From Isoperla grammatica (Eukaryota > Arthropoda > Insecta > Plecoptera > Perlodidae): a stretch of DNA of 64,000 nucleotides. The DNA is taken from NCBI GenBank assembly GCA_945910005.1, contig OX246740.1:55359221-55423220 (forward strand). Reading direction: 5' to 3'. The translations under genes and the position numbers were made by a program. Under the pieces are notes generated by a model. It did no database searches, was not told the DNA's origin, and saw nothing but the letters and a program-made list of their open reading frames with translations. Positions 35,931 to 49,024 of the stretch are shown here, piece after piece (the stretch's first letter is position 1; the number at the start of each line of letters is the position of its first letter).

Positions 35931-37732
35931 AAACCACACGAAATTTAACTGTTTTGAGATCACTAAAATGTTGTATCATGAGTTCTATATGGTTACATAT
36001 AGCAAATGAAAACTATATGCAAACTTTTGATTCTAAATAATTCAGAATCAATTATTTTTTTTAATACTTTATAGCTACTTGACAGAAGCAGCACTAGAAT
36101 ACATACCACAGTACAGACATTGGTTATTTAGTATGACTACCCATGGATACGCGAAACAAGTAAACAGTTTCTTAATTGTAAATTTTAATCAATTGGTAGT
36201 TCTACAACTCGTACCACCGTAAGTGTCTCATGCCAATTAGAGTGAGGAGAAAAGATAGAAGCGCCATCTCTTTTGTATCGTCTCAACTAAGAAGTAATCA
36301 AACTACTGGAAAGTGAGACGGAAGACGGTAACAGTGAATGCGTCTATTACCGGTCGAGATTAGCCTCGCTGTGCAGCTATATTGGCCGACTATCACGGGC
36401 TTCTTGAGCTTTGAGAAACACAATCAAGGTAATCTTAATCGCATTGTGGAATACTGGCGAGCCACAGGATTATAAATAGACTCCCGACAACTCTAGAGGA
36501 CATTGCGCAACTACAAAGACGTTTGAAATGGGACACTAATAAATGGTGCATTGGCGCAGCTGTCTGATTGTAATTAAAGGCCGCAATTAAGGGCAAAGGA
36601 TAGTCTCTACGTCAAAAACCGCAGAAAATGTTCATTATTAAATAATATCTCAAGATTGCAACAAGAAAGCGAAAATCTAAATCAGCAGCGAACTTTGCTT
36701 TGGTAAGCCCTACAGATTGAATAAAATATTATAACCATTAGCGTAGTATTTTGATTATAATTCGATAATTAGTAATAAAATTAATTATTTAGAAAAAAAC
36801 ATACTGATTATAATATAAGTCACGACTTAGCGCATTCAATGTGTAGAGCTTACTAAACCACAGTGCGCTGTTGATTCAGATTTTTGATTTCGAAGCCCAT
36901 TCTTGTGATATAAATTAAAAATGAAAATTTGTTGCGGTTTTTGACGTAGGTGTATCCTTCCCTGTTAATGTATTATGGCTTGACTAAATGTCAAAGACTA
37001 TATGGATCAAAAGGCATATTTTTATAATTTATTTTAAAGTAATTTAAACAGCATTAATGAAGTAATACGTTTACACCATGTACTGATAAACAAACTAAAA
37101 TTTGCAAGTTGTATTATGTTTAGATTATTAATAATGGCATACTGTATATTAATCTGAACACATTATACATATTAGGCCTACATCAATTGCTAATTTCGCA
37201 CACTGTTTCAACAAAAATTAATATATTCCTGGCGTTCCTTCGCACATGTATAAGTATTCTGCTCAGTCTAGTACACAAACCTCATTATTCACACCCACTA
37301 TGTTACAAATTTCAGGTATACCCAACAAAATGTCGTAAATTATCCCTACATGGACCTGTTCAAGAACACGATAGGAACTAGACAAGTAGAATTTTAGTTG
37401 GTACCGTTGGATTCAGCTATTTCGTAATTATGAGAGTAGCTATGTTGTGGCTAGTTTATTTCACTTCTCCTTTTACGTCTTGACAGCTTAAATCACAGGG
37501 AAATAACACAGTCCGCATAGCAGGAAGCGGCATCCTTACATTCACACCAAAGATTCAATATCGTTTAGTACCGAAACGTGACGACATCCTCGCTTGATTC
37601 GGAAACGACCTACTAACCCAGAGGTCTCCGGTTCAAATACCTTTATGATGCAAGTTTTAAATTTAAAGACACCTATTTATGTTCAAGTTATTGGCTGTGA
37701 TCATAGCCCAATGTGCGCATACATAATGCAAC

Positions 37733-37850
37733 GGTACTTGGCCCAGTGGTAGAGGTTAGGGCTGTCGTGCAACGGGCGGGGTTCGCATCCCACATAGCTT
37801 GCGCGTTATCACCGTCATTATCATCGGTGTGTGTTAGTTTGGTAATCAAA
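37733..37850 (+). mobile_element. tRNA-like SINE fragment
   Basis: TTGGCCCAGTGGTAGAGG (A box) is followed 35 bp later by GGGTTCGCATCCC (B box, about 37779-37791). Then CATTATCATC. It lacks the strict cloverleaf of a functional tRNA. Confidence 0.6.
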
Positions 37851-37892
37851 CATTCGCATCTTAACCGTGCGTTAACCTTCTAACCTCTGATA

Positions 37893-37985
37893 TCCGTGGC
37901 CGTGCGTGATACAAAGCTGCGGGGAGGTCTCAGAAGCTAGGGGTCATGGATCGTTGGTTCGACTCCCGTATACTCTGTATATACT
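37893..37985 (+). mobile_element. tRNA-like SINE fragment
   Basis: A B box GGTTCGACTCC lies at 37956-37966 with a TGGCCGTGCG A box-like word upstream. The spacing fits a tRNA head. Confidence 0.45.
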
Positions 37986-38124
37986 CTCACTTGTATCTAG
38001 AATACGATAACTCCACAGAAAACAACTAATCCTCACTTTTACGTCTCTTTATTTGCAATTATGCTATTCGATACGATCACGGGTTATAGTTGAAGTTGAA
38101 TGACAATTACAAGAAAACCCGTGC

Positions 38125-38210
38125 CTTATGACGGATTAGAAGCTACGTCCCTAGGTGTCATACGCTTAGGACCTTCGCCCCAACCGCATGAGCCACCGTA
38201 GATGGTTAAG
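38125..38210 (-). mobile_element. tRNA-like SINE fragment, minus strand
   Basis: Minus strand: GGTGGCTCATGCGGTTGGGG, then GGTCCTAAGCGTAT, then a decayed B box (CTTCTAATCC). Same family as 35378-35475. Confidence 0.55.
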
Positions 38211-38444
38211 AACCAACTAAAACCAATCATTATTCTAAGCACAAACAAATTTAGTAGTTTCTGAAGAGAAATTTATTAAAGAAAAGAATGCGAAATTGGT
38301 ATATTATGTATCTCAAATCCAAAGTTCTTTAAATAAAGCCCCAAGAAAATTGCAAACGCGTTCATTGGCCTCATCCATATAGATGTATTACAAAATTAAA
38401 TGTCTATACAAATTAAGTGTCCTTTGACTTCGAGTAACCAGATT

Positions 38445-38530
38445 CAAGTAGAATTGAGGGTAACGGGATGAGAACCCATGACCTTCCAAGTTACATGTGT
38501 GGGCCCGGTGCCAAATTACGTCACCAAGGT
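38445..38530 (-). mobile_element. tRNA-like SINE fragment, minus strand
   Basis: Minus strand: CCTTGGTGACGTAATTTGGCACCGGG followed by a B box-like TGGGTTCTCATCCCG. Spacing is tRNA-like. Confidence 0.45.
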
Positions 38531-38726
38531 AATGTCACAATGTTATGAGCACGCGAGCATAGACGTGATAATGAAGGTGCTTACATTATTTTTATTTATA
38601 CTTATAACTGTAAATATTTCCATAATATTATGTGTACTTATTTCTTGTGGCGTTTAAAATCAAAGGTAAGCTTATCCCTATAATAGAAACATGCAATAAT
38701 TTGTTTGTTATACATTTAGTACAAAT

Positions 38727-38807
38727 TGCCGTCCGGAGCGGCTACGCGGTTGGAGCACAAGTCCTCGCGATACCACTTTGATACGTAGATACGAATCCCA
38801 CAGGAAC
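38727..38807 (+). mobile_element. tRNA-like SINE fragment
   Basis: GCGGCTACGCGGTTGGAGCAC (A box region) and GATACGAATCCCA (B box) lie about 40 bp apart. Confidence 0.5.
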
Positions 38808-38815
38808 ATCACTGA

Positions 38816-40600
38816 ATTTCAACAATAGAGACGCAAAGCAACAAGGATCGTCATCGTCTTGAAGTGAAATTTTATCTGCGCCACGATAAAAAAAACAAAA
38901 CATAACCTCCTGCTTACAATGAAGACCCTCCGTTTTCATCTACATTAATATGACCTCATTGCCCTATTAAGGTACCGCGATTTAGCCCGGCCAGTCTTCC
39001 CAATAACTTAACATCTACTTGCAATTAGCAAGAGCTAATTATATTAACTAATTAGTAATTATCGTGTCTTGTCAATAGTGACAACTCCATTCATTAGCAT
39101 TGAGTTTTTTAAGGGGGCTCCCCCCCCCCCAGTCTAACGGCAATCTCAATCAATCAAGGTTTAGCAAATGGGTTCAAAGTATTCATTGTACGATTTATAG
39201 TCTTAGTTAATTTATGGCTCTAGTATTGGTGGGCTGTGTATGATTAATGTGTTAGTTAACAATGGCAAGCAGGCCTAACATACATAGACTGGATCTAGTT
39301 TTAATATATAAGAGTGGTTTGAGGTTACTTAAACAATTGTGTTGATTATTAAAGAGCTGCGCGGGTCGGAAATTTGTTACAGGAAACCGGCCCACAACCA
39401 CCATGTTCAAGCTGCACCCGCCATACTTTCTCAGTTTTCTCTAATTGTCTTGTAAATGTGAGATGTAGCCACGCGTAACCCTAAAATACGTAGAACGTAT
39501 AAAATACTTAATCACAACACCGTAGTATATAAAATTGCGAACACCAGTATAAAAATAAAACTATATTTAATCAAAAAATAGATCTTGCTGCATTTTTTGT
39601 TTTCTTTATTGCAATCTTCGAGCTACTACTCCGTCTGAAATATGTATTTTCTTTGAACCGTATCAATACTCAATATGACAAAGAGAAAAACATTCAAGTT
39701 GAGTCTATCTCTGGCATCTCTTTTCATTGAAATATCCAATTTGATATTTGTTTCTTTCTTTATGAATTCTTCGACGGGGTATGGAAAGTTATTTGCTCCA
39801 TCGTCTCACACCCTGGCAATTATGAGAGTATGCGTGATGAATGAAGGTAAAAACTCGTCAAACGAAATTCACGCCCAAACCACGCTTCGAGCCCGGAATG
39901 CAGTGGCCGTGGTCACCGCTACGCGACCACGGCCACCTCTTCGATCTGTGCATCTCTCATTCCACTCATCGACGTACACACAAAACCTTCCGCCTACTCG
40001 TTATAATAAACACAACATTGTATAACCCTATCTACGTTTATATGTGCATGATCCAACATTTCAGATATAAGACTACGCATTTGTACATATGGTATTGATT
40101 TGATAGAACGCGTAGGTATATTATATTGAAGTGAAAAGCTAATTATAATTGATGTGAGACCCTCTCTTAGAATAAATTAACAAAACTACGACAAACTACA
40201 CCTTGTTCGAGATAACTACGTTTATATGTGCATTACCTCTTCACACATCACATAAGAATTCCCCGATTGTGTATCATAAAACAATGAGAATTATTAAGAT
40301 ATTATATAACTATTCAAATGCAAGCATAGTCTTGTAGGTTCTAAAATATAAATAGATCTTTCTGACACGTTTCGCGATAGTCACTATTTAAGTAATTGGA
40401 CGTATAAAATGTTTTTCGAAAATCAATCTCCGCCAAATCTTTGACTTCATCGCCATCTGTCGAACCCTACCACAGTTGGCGTGTGACTAAACACAAGTAA
40501 ACCGCAATGCGGCCGGCTATGTAGCCTTGGTACAAAGCCAGGCTAATGGATGTTTGATTCAGACATTCGTCCTCCATTCAGACAACACACAACACTAGCG
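38816..40600. other. Intergenic DNA, no gene seen
   Basis: Contains a poly-C tract (about 39121-39130), a strong 12-bp-stem hairpin at 39903-39936, and a tRNA-like TTCGAGCCCGGAATG word just before it. No gene recognised. Confidence 0.4.
39903..39936. repeat. Perfect 12-bp-stem hairpin
   Basis: GTGGCCGTGGTC (39903-39914) and its exact complement GACCACGGCCAC (39925-39936) flank a 10-base loop. It is much richer in G+C than its surroundings. Confidence 0.85.
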
Positions 40601-41029
40601 CTACAGGTGGTCTACCTCAGTACCCACACATGCACGGCACACCATGGTACTCCGGCTTCCAGGCAGTGATTCACGATATTACTCCACATCAAACCAACAT
40701 AGCCGTAATAATAGTAAAGTTACCCCAATGTAATTTACAGTCTCATACGAAAAATCCAACTCCAATAGCTATAGGTACTACCAACTTAATTGTCTACTAC
40801 TCTAGTTTCTACCATCCACTTGAAACAGGCTCACTAGGTATAATTTAAGACCTTGAATTGGATAACTGGAGCTTCTTGAAACGGCGGTCGTTACTAACGA
40901 GGCTTGTGCACTCCGCTAAGAGGAAGACTGTCTTTACGAATAGGTGCAAGAACGCCAGGAATCCTCGGATTTTCGTTGGAATAGAGTGCATGAAAGGGTG
41001 GTATCTGAAGTCGGTACACTTCACTTGTC

Positions 41030-41665
41030 TCCAGGGCCCTCATTCCAGAACACTTTTAGGCGATTGTAGACGGTTGTAAAAATGCGCCTCTTATTCTGTA
41101 ACCCGGGCGCAATAGACCATTTTAAAAATGATCCAGGTATCTATTCTTGTTTCTCCCCACGGTCCTCTAAAGGCGGGTTCACACAAAATGACACGATTTA
41201 AGGTTTAACAGGGTTGAAGTATACGATTTATGTTTAAGCGTTAACAAACTTTTATAGTGATTAGTGTTTAAGAACGAGTGATAAAGAAAGTTGATTTTCG
41301 ATTGTTGGCATTGTTGAAATACATTTGGGGATGGATGTTTCCGAGTACGTTGTTTTCCCAAGGCTTAATCACTCTATTGTTAGTCTTAGTCCATAGTCAT
41401 TCTGTCTGAACGCGCCTTCAATCTTCAAGAACAACAATACACAACAATTAGAAATGTGAAATCAAGGTGAATAGATGAAGATCTTGTGTCCATCAATGAA
41501 CCTTGATATAACATCTGACAGCTCATGTTTAATTGTTACGTTGTTTTTTGTAACGATTTAGGGGGCCGAGCGAGGAATAAGAATAGATATACCTGGATCA
41601 TTTTTAAAATGGTCTATTGCATCTTGCGTACTGGAATGAGGCCCAGGTATAGCTGTGATGAATCA
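41030..41665. mobile_element. Inverted-repeat element with nested inner inverted repeat
   Basis: The left arm has CAATAGACCATTTTAAAAAT (about 41109-41128) and TGATCCAGGTAT; the right arm has the reverse complement at about 41590-41622. Outer ends share GGCC(C)TCATTCCAG. The left arm carries an extra ~55 bp. Inside, AAGGCGGGTTCACACAAAAT (about 41170) and ATTCTGTCTGAACGCGCCTT (about 41400) form a second, inner inverted repeat in the style of hAT-like MITE ends. This looks like one MITE inside another. Confidence 0.65.
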
Positions 41666-41820
41666 ACACCTACATATTTGAGTTTAGGAAGAGGACCGTC
41701 TTATAGATAGATTATAACCGTCCCACATAGGAAACCAGTCGCCATACTAAATAGGTGGACGTCGAGACCTAATTGTTTCGTGCGTGTGAAACGTGTGAGG
41801 TCACAGGTTGTAGGCGGCTG

Positions 41821-41846
41821 TGACGTCATTGCTCGGTCACGTGACC
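41821..41846. promoter_or_regulatory. CRE and CACGTG palindromes in a CpG-rich island
   Basis: TGACGTCA (41821-41828) and the 12-bp palindrome GGTCACGTGACC (41835-41846) sit in a CpG-rich stretch (about 41760-42090) that differs from the AT-rich surroundings. It could be a promoter of a gene outside the window or a transposon part. No gene is attached. Confidence 0.35.
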
Positions 41847-42109
41847 TAGGTGGTTCCCATGCGCGTCCAACAACTGGCACAGATCGCATCAATTGGTCCC
41901 ACACAGCCAACACCCCCGCGAGCACTTCCCATGCTCGCTCGCAATCGTTTCCCTTTCGGCGGCTCGTCGGTGCAGACATTTCGTGATATTTCGCGATGCG
42001 AATGGGATATTTTTGTGCGAAATTTCGTGTTGTTTATGCGTGGATCGGGGACTCTCGAGGGAAGATGTGTTACGTCCCGGATACGGTAGTTTTGAGAGAT
42101 GACCCCCCT

Positions 42110-43189
42110 AGGATGTCTCTGCTCTCAATAGGAAGTACGCACGATCGAGTGGAGTTTTGAGAAACGTATTGTGACGAAAAGAGTACAACAGGACATGAAT
42201 TAAAATATGTGGTGGGAATTATTTTAGACACAAAATAATTACTGTTGTTATTAGGCAAAAATCCTATTGGAGGTCGAACCAAACATCTCTTGTACTTATT
42301 TATTAGAAATAATTGTAAGTACATATTTATTGATATTAACATTAAATTTGCATTGATTTTGCGTTAGCTACAAACACTGTTAAATAAAATTCCATATTAT
42401 ACAAGATCCGTTGACATAACTGAAAGTTATTCAAGGACTGTATTATATAATTATAAACAAATAAAACAGTGGGTCTATCAAACATTTCATTCTAATTGAC
42501 AAACACTCATAATCATAAAAAAACGGATATTGGAAAAGATATGATTACAGAAAACCGACTTAAGTAATATAAGGATAAACAAATTGTTAAATATCTTGAT
42601 GTAGCCCAACGGCATTTATAAGCAAGAACTGCGCTATTAAGTCCCCAGCGACTAAATTAAATCATCTCAGCAGAAGGCATCTTTGAAATAATTCGCATTC
42701 GTTTATGTTTCCTGGGGGGGAGTGAGCGAGCGAGGGAGGGAGGGAAGGCCACGGGGAAATCTTCGTTCTGTTTGCCTTAGATTAGTAAAATAGACATTTC
42801 GACTGAAAGCCTCTGTCTTGAGACGCGAGATATTTCTACGGTTTCAATAGACAGCTTCCTGGATTTCGCTCCTTACATAATGTTAATTTATTGTTTGTTC
42901 ATTGTACAGTAATCTTGTCTTCATATGACTGTATACTTACATGGAGAACACGTGTTTAGTTGCCCCAACGTGTCAAATAGTCGAGTCCATTGGTACAATT
43001 TAATATTTAACACCTCTAGTTCTTACCATCTCTTTGAAACAGGTATAATAGGGATCATTTACTACCTTTGGTTGGATAAATTGAAATTCCTAGCACAGCA
43101 GACGATGGGATACAAAGAAAGTGGAATAAAACTATATTAAAGAAATTAAATTGTTTATTCCTATAAAAATATATGAGAAAGTCCCTAAT
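42110..43189. other. Intergenic DNA left of the Helentron array
   Basis: No gene seen. A purine-rich GAGCGAGCGAGGGAGGGAGG tract is at about 42724-42745. A stretch at about 42980-43090 resembles about 40780-40890 (TAGTT.CTACCATC..CTTGAAACAGG), a diverged dispersed repeat. Confidence 0.4.
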
Positions 43190-44552
43190 TAGATGAGCGT
43201 AGCGAAGCGGAGTGAATCTTTCCATACAACTCGATCGGCGCTTTGTCTGTGTGTACGTATGTATGTCTGTATGTATGTATGTATGTATGTATGTGCGCTA
43301 AATTTTGTTCGTCGCGCACAGGTCAAACGGCTTGACGTATTTGGCTGAAATTTCCGGGCAACGTTTGTGACTACTAAACTCGATGCTGTTAACATAACCA
43401 GCAATATTCGTCAAGATGCCAACCTACAAACAATTAATTACTGAAAAATAAAATTTGTTTATTTATTTAATTAAATGAAAACTTACAAACGGATTTGGAT
43501 AATGTTTCTCATGTAGGTTTATAATAACAGTACCAACAATCGACAATTATTTCAAAATTGTGCGTTTATCCGCCATGTCATAAAAAAATATTGTTTATTT
43601 ACAACAATAATTTCTTCATTTTTACAGTGTTCCACCGATATCACTCGCATTTGCGGATCTTTGCAGTTAGATGCACATAGTATACAACAAACATAGCGTA
43701 CGTAACAATTCTTATGCAATATTATTTGGAATTTCGATACCTGTCATAGAATGGCTACAATGACGTATAATGCCAACCTTCAAAAAATTAACAACTGAAA
43801 CACATGTTTTGTTATTTATTTAATTAAATTAAAACTTACACACCGATATTAATAATTTTTTATATGTAAGTCCACATCAATAGTACCAACACTCGACAAC
43901 AGTTTCAAAATTGTAGCTTTCACCGCCATGTTATAAACAAATATTGTTTATTTACGGAAGTAATTTTCTTCGTTTTTACAGTGTTCCACCGATATGATTC
44001 GCATTTGCGGACCATTGAAGCTAGATGCACATAGTATGCTGCCGAAATGGCTTACGCAGTCAGACTTTCCCACTATGTATTTGGAATTTTGGTAGCTATC
44101 ATAGGATGGCTACAATGACGTGTTATGTTTTATGACTTTCACGGCAAACATGCAGAAAATAACAACAAACTTGGTCGACAATTTAAAAAGCTATTATTAT
44201 AGTTTAAATGCGAGTTATTGTATGATTAAACAATATTAAATTTTAGATTTAGTCTGTATCTACATTATGGACTTTTCTATACACTAATATGTTTAATAGT
44301 TTATGAATTAGAGCCTATTGAGTAGACCACGGTCGAATGAAATTATGCGGAAATCCATCAACTTGAAGGTTTTAATTTCTTTAAAGAAAACGTCTTAACG
44401 GATTTTAAAAATATTTCGTGCATTTATTAGCAACATATCAAGAAATAATATACTTAAGTTATAAGGTTGTAACTTGATCCGCCATCTTGTAAAAAAATCA
44501 TATGTTTATTATAGGGTTTTTTTTTTAAGAGTAATATGATATGCAAATGATT
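43190..44552 (+). mobile_element. HINE copy 1 (3' truncated)
   Basis: AGATGAGCG at 43191, two internal modules. It stops at GATATGCAAATGA, just where copy 2 begins, and so lacks the last ~60 bp with hairpin and CTAG. Confidence 0.82.
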
Positions 44553-45964
44553 AGATGAGCGTAGCGAAGCGGAGTGAATCTTTCCATACAACTCGATCGG
44601 CGCTTTGTCTGTGTGTATGTATGTCTGTATGTATGTATGTCTGTATGTATGTGCGCTAAATTTTGTTCGTCGCGCACAGGTCAAACGGCTTGACGTATTT
44701 GGCTGAAATTTTCGGTCAACATTTGTGACCACTAAACTCGATGCTGTTAACATAACCAGCAAAATTCGTCAAGATGCCAACCTACAAAAAATTAATTTCT
44801 GAAAAACAAAAATTGTTTATTTATTTAATTAAATAAAAACTTACAAACGGATTTAAATAATGTTTCACTTGTAGATTATTATTAACAATACCAACACTTG
44901 ACAATAGTTTCAAAATTGTAAGTTCATCCGCCATGTTATAAAAAAATATTGTTTATTTACAACAATAATGTCTTCATTTTTACAGTGTTCCGCCGATATG
45001 ATTCGCATTTGCGGACTTTTGCAATTAGATGCACAAAGTATACACTAAAAATAGCGTACTAAAGAATACCTATGTATTATTATTTAGAATCTCGATACCT
45101 GTCATCAAATGGCTACAATGACATAAGATGCCAACCTACAAAAATTAACAAATGAAACACATGTTTTGTTATTTATTTAATTAAATTAAAACTAACACAT
45201 GGATATTGATAATTTTTTATATGTAGGTCCACATTAATACTACCAACACGCGACATTAGTTTCAAAATTGTAGCTTTAACCGCCATGTTATAAACAAATA
45301 TTGTTTATTTACGGCAGTCATTTTCTTCGTTTTTACAGTGTTCCACCGATATGATTCGCATTTGCGGACCATTAAAGTAAGATGTACATAGTATGCTACC
45401 GAAATGGCTTACGCAGTCAGACCTTTCCCACTATGTATTTGGAAGTTTGATAGCTATCATAGAATGGCCACAATGACGTGTTATGTTTTATGACGTTCAC
45501 GGCAAACATGCAAAAGCTAACAACGAACTTGGTAAACAAATTTAAAAGCTTTTATTATGATTTAAAAGCGGGTAATTGTATGATTGAACAATATTACATT
45601 TTAGATATAGTCTGTATCTACATTATGGAACTTACCATACACTGATAGGTTTAATAGTTTATGAATTAGAGCCTATTGAGTAGACCACGGTCGAATGAAA
45701 TTATGCGGAACTTGAAGGTTTTGATTTCTTTAAAGAAAACTTCTTAACGGATTTAAATAATATTTCGTGCATTTATTAGCAACAAATCAAGAAATAATAT
45801 AATAAAGTTTTAAGGTTGTAACTTGATCTGCCATCTTGTAAATAAATCATATGTTTATTATAAAGGTGTTTTTTTTTTTTTTTGCAATATGATATGCAAA
45901 TGATTTATTTGATTTGATACATTGAAAAATATCGCTCATCTGTCAACGCGGAGCGTTTTCCTAG
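44553..45964 (+). mobile_element. HINE copy 2 (complete, 1412 bp)
   Basis: AGATGAGCG at 44553 to CTAG at 45961-45964, with hairpin and both modules. A 21-bp unrelated spacer separates it from copy 3. Confidence 0.85.
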
Positions 45965-45985
45965 TATTAAATTCTTGGCTTGATT

Positions 45986-47401
45986 AGATGAGCGTAGCGA
46001 AGCGGAGTGAATCTTTCCATACAACTCGATCGGCGCTTTGTCTGTGTGTATGTATGTCTGTATGTATGTGTGTGCGCTAAATTTTGTTCGTCGCGCACAG
46101 GTCAAACAGCTTGACGTATATGGCTGAAATTTTCGGGCAACGTACGTGACCACTAAACTCGATGCTGTTAACATAACCAGCAATATTCGTCAAGATGCCA
46201 ACCCACAAAAAATTAATTACTGAAAAATTAAATTTGTTTATTTATTTAATTAAATGAAAACTTACTAACGGATTTCAATAATGTTTCTCATGTAGGTTTA
46301 TATCAACAGTACCAACAATTGACAATAATTTCAAAATTGTACGTTTATCCGCCATGTTATAAAAAAATATTGTTTACTTACGGTAATAATTTCTTCATTT
46401 TTACAGTGTTCCACCGATATGATTTGCATTTGCGGACTATTGCAGACAGATGCTTATAGTATACACCAAACATAGCGTTCGTAACAATACCTACGCAATA
46501 TTATTTGGAATTTCGATAGCTGTCATAGAATGGCTACAATGACGTAAGATGCCAACCTACAAAAAATTAACAACTGAAACACATGTTTTGTTATTTATTT
46601 AAATTAATTAAAACTTACAAACCGATATAAATAATGTTTTTATATGTGAGTTCACATCAATAGTACTAACACACGACAACAGTTTCAAAATTGTAGCTTC
46701 AACCGCCATGTTATAAACAAATATTGTTTATTTACGGAAGTAATTTTCACCGTTTTTACAGTGTTCCACCGATATGATTCGCATTTGCGGACCATTGAAG
46801 TAAGATGCACATAGTATGCTGCCGAAATGGCTTACGCAGTCAGACCTTTCTCACTATGTATTTGGATTTTTGATAGCTATCATAGAATGGCTACAATGAC
46901 GTGCTATATTTAATGACCTTCACGGCAAACATGCAAATGTTAACAACGAACTTGGTCGACAAATTAAAAAGCTTTTATTATGATTTAAAAGCGGGTTATT
47001 GTATGATTAATGAATATTACATTTTAGATATAGTCTGTATCTACATTATGGAGTTTTCCATACACTGATAGGTTCAATAGTTTATGAATTAGAGCCTAAT
47101 GAGTAGACCACGGTCGAATGAAATTATGCGTAAATCCATCAACTTGAAGGTTTTAATTTCATTAAAGAAAACTTCTGAACGGATTTAAATTATATTTCGT
47201 GCATTTATTAGCAACATATCAAGAAATAATATACTTAAGTTATAAGGTTGTTTCTTGCTCCGCCATTTTGTAAAAAAAATCATATGTTTATTATAAAGTT
47301 TTTTTTTTTTTTTTTTAAGAGAAATATGATATTCAAAAGATGTGTTTGCTTTAAAACATTGAACCAACTCGCTCATCCGGCAACGCGGAGCGTTTTCCTA
47401 G
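45986..47401 (+). mobile_element. HINE copy 3 (complete, 1416 bp)
   Basis: AGATGAGCG at 45986, CTAG at 47398-47401. Its 3' end differs from most: TTTGCTTTAAAACATTGAACC replaces the usual TTTGATTTGATACATTG, a variant shared with copy 8. Confidence 0.85.
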
Positions 47402-47592
47402 TAAGCAACATATCAAGAAATAATATACTAATGTTATAAGGTTGTAACTTGATCCGCCATCTTGTAAGAAAATCATATGTTTATTATAAAGGTATTTTTT
47501 AAAAAAAAGAGAGTAATATGATATGCAAATGATTTATTTGATTTGATACATTGAAAAAATCGCTCATCTGTCAACGCGGAGCGTTTTCCTAG
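47402..47592 (+). mobile_element. Extra HINE 3' end, tandem to copy 3
   Basis: After the CTAG of copy 3 the sequence resumes at AAGCAACATATCAAG and runs through a second 3' end to CTAG at 47589-47592. It is either the tail of an older interrupted copy or a 3'-end duplication. Confidence 0.8.
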
Positions 47593-47594
47593 TT

Positions 47595-49019
47595 AGATGA
47601 GCGTAGCGAAGCGGAGTGAATCTCTCCATACAACTCGATCGGCGCTTTGTCTGTGTGTATGTCTGTACGTATGTATGTCTGTATGTATGTCTGTATGTGC
47701 GCTAAATTTTGTTCGTCGCGCACAGGTCAAACGGCTGACGTATTTGGCTGAAATTTTCGGTCAACATTTGTGACTACTAAACTCGATGCTGTTAACATAA
47801 CCAGCAAAATTCGTCATCATGCCAACCTACAAAAAATGAATTACTGAAAAACAAAAATTGTTTATTTATTTAATAAAATGAAAACTTACGAACAGATTAA
47901 AATATTGTTTCACTTGTAGATTAACAACAATAGTACCAACACTTGAAAAAAGTTTTAAAACTGTAAGTTTATCCGCCATGTTATAAAAAAATATTGTTTA
48001 TTTACAACAATAATTTCTTCATTTTTACAGTGTTCCACCGATATGATTTGCATTTGCGGAATATTGCAGTTAGATGCACATAGTATACACCAAACATAGC
48101 GTACGTAACAATACCTATGCAGTATTATTTGGAGTTTCGATAGCTGTCATAGAATGGCTACAATTCTGAAGATGCCAACCTACAAAAAATTAACAACTGA
48201 AACACATGTTTTGTTATTTATTTAATTTAATTAAAACTTACAAACCGATATTAATAATGTTTTGTATGTAAGTCCACATCTCTAGTACCAACACATGACA
48301 ACAGTTTCACAATTTTAGCTTCAACCGCCATGTTATAAACAAATATTGTTTATTTACGGAAGTAATTTTCTTCGTTTTTACAGTGTTCCACCGATATGAT
48401 TCGCATTTGCGGACCATTGAAGCTAGATGCACATAGTATGCTGTTGAATTGGCTTACGCAGTCAGACCTTTCCGACTATGTTTTTGGATTTTTGATGGCT
48501 ATCATAGAATGGCTACAATGACGTGTTATATTTAATGATCTTCACGGCAAACATGCAAATGTTAACAACGAACTTGGTCGACAAATTAAAAAGTATTTAT
48601 TATGATTTGAAAGCGGGTAATTGTATGATTCATTAATATGACATTTTAGATATAGTCTGTATCTACATTATTGATTTTTCCATACACTGATAGGTTTAAT
48701 AGTTTATGAATTAGAGCCTATTGAGTAGACCACGGTCGAATGAAATTATGCGGAAATCCATCAATTTGAAGGTTTTAATTTCTTTAAAGAAAACTTCTTA
48801 ACGGATTTAAATAATATTATGTGTATGTATTAGCAACATATCAAGAAATAATATACTTAAGTTATAATGTTGTAACTTGATCCGCCATCTGGTAAAAAAT
48901 CATATGTTTATAATAAAGGTATTTTTTTTTTTTGAAAAGTAATATGATATGCAAATGTTTTATTTAATTTGATATATTGAAAAAAATCGCTCATCTGTCA
49001 ACGCGGAGCGTTTTCCTAG
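47595..49019 (+). mobile_element. HINE copy 4 (complete, 1425 bp)
   Basis: AGATGAGCG at 47595, CTAG at 49016-49019. It follows the preceding CTAG by TT only. Confidence 0.85.
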
Positions 49020-49024
49020 TAATT

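Noticed and set aside
37733..37815. Functional tRNA gene
   Set aside because: A and B boxes are present but the stems do not pair properly and a SINE-like body follows.
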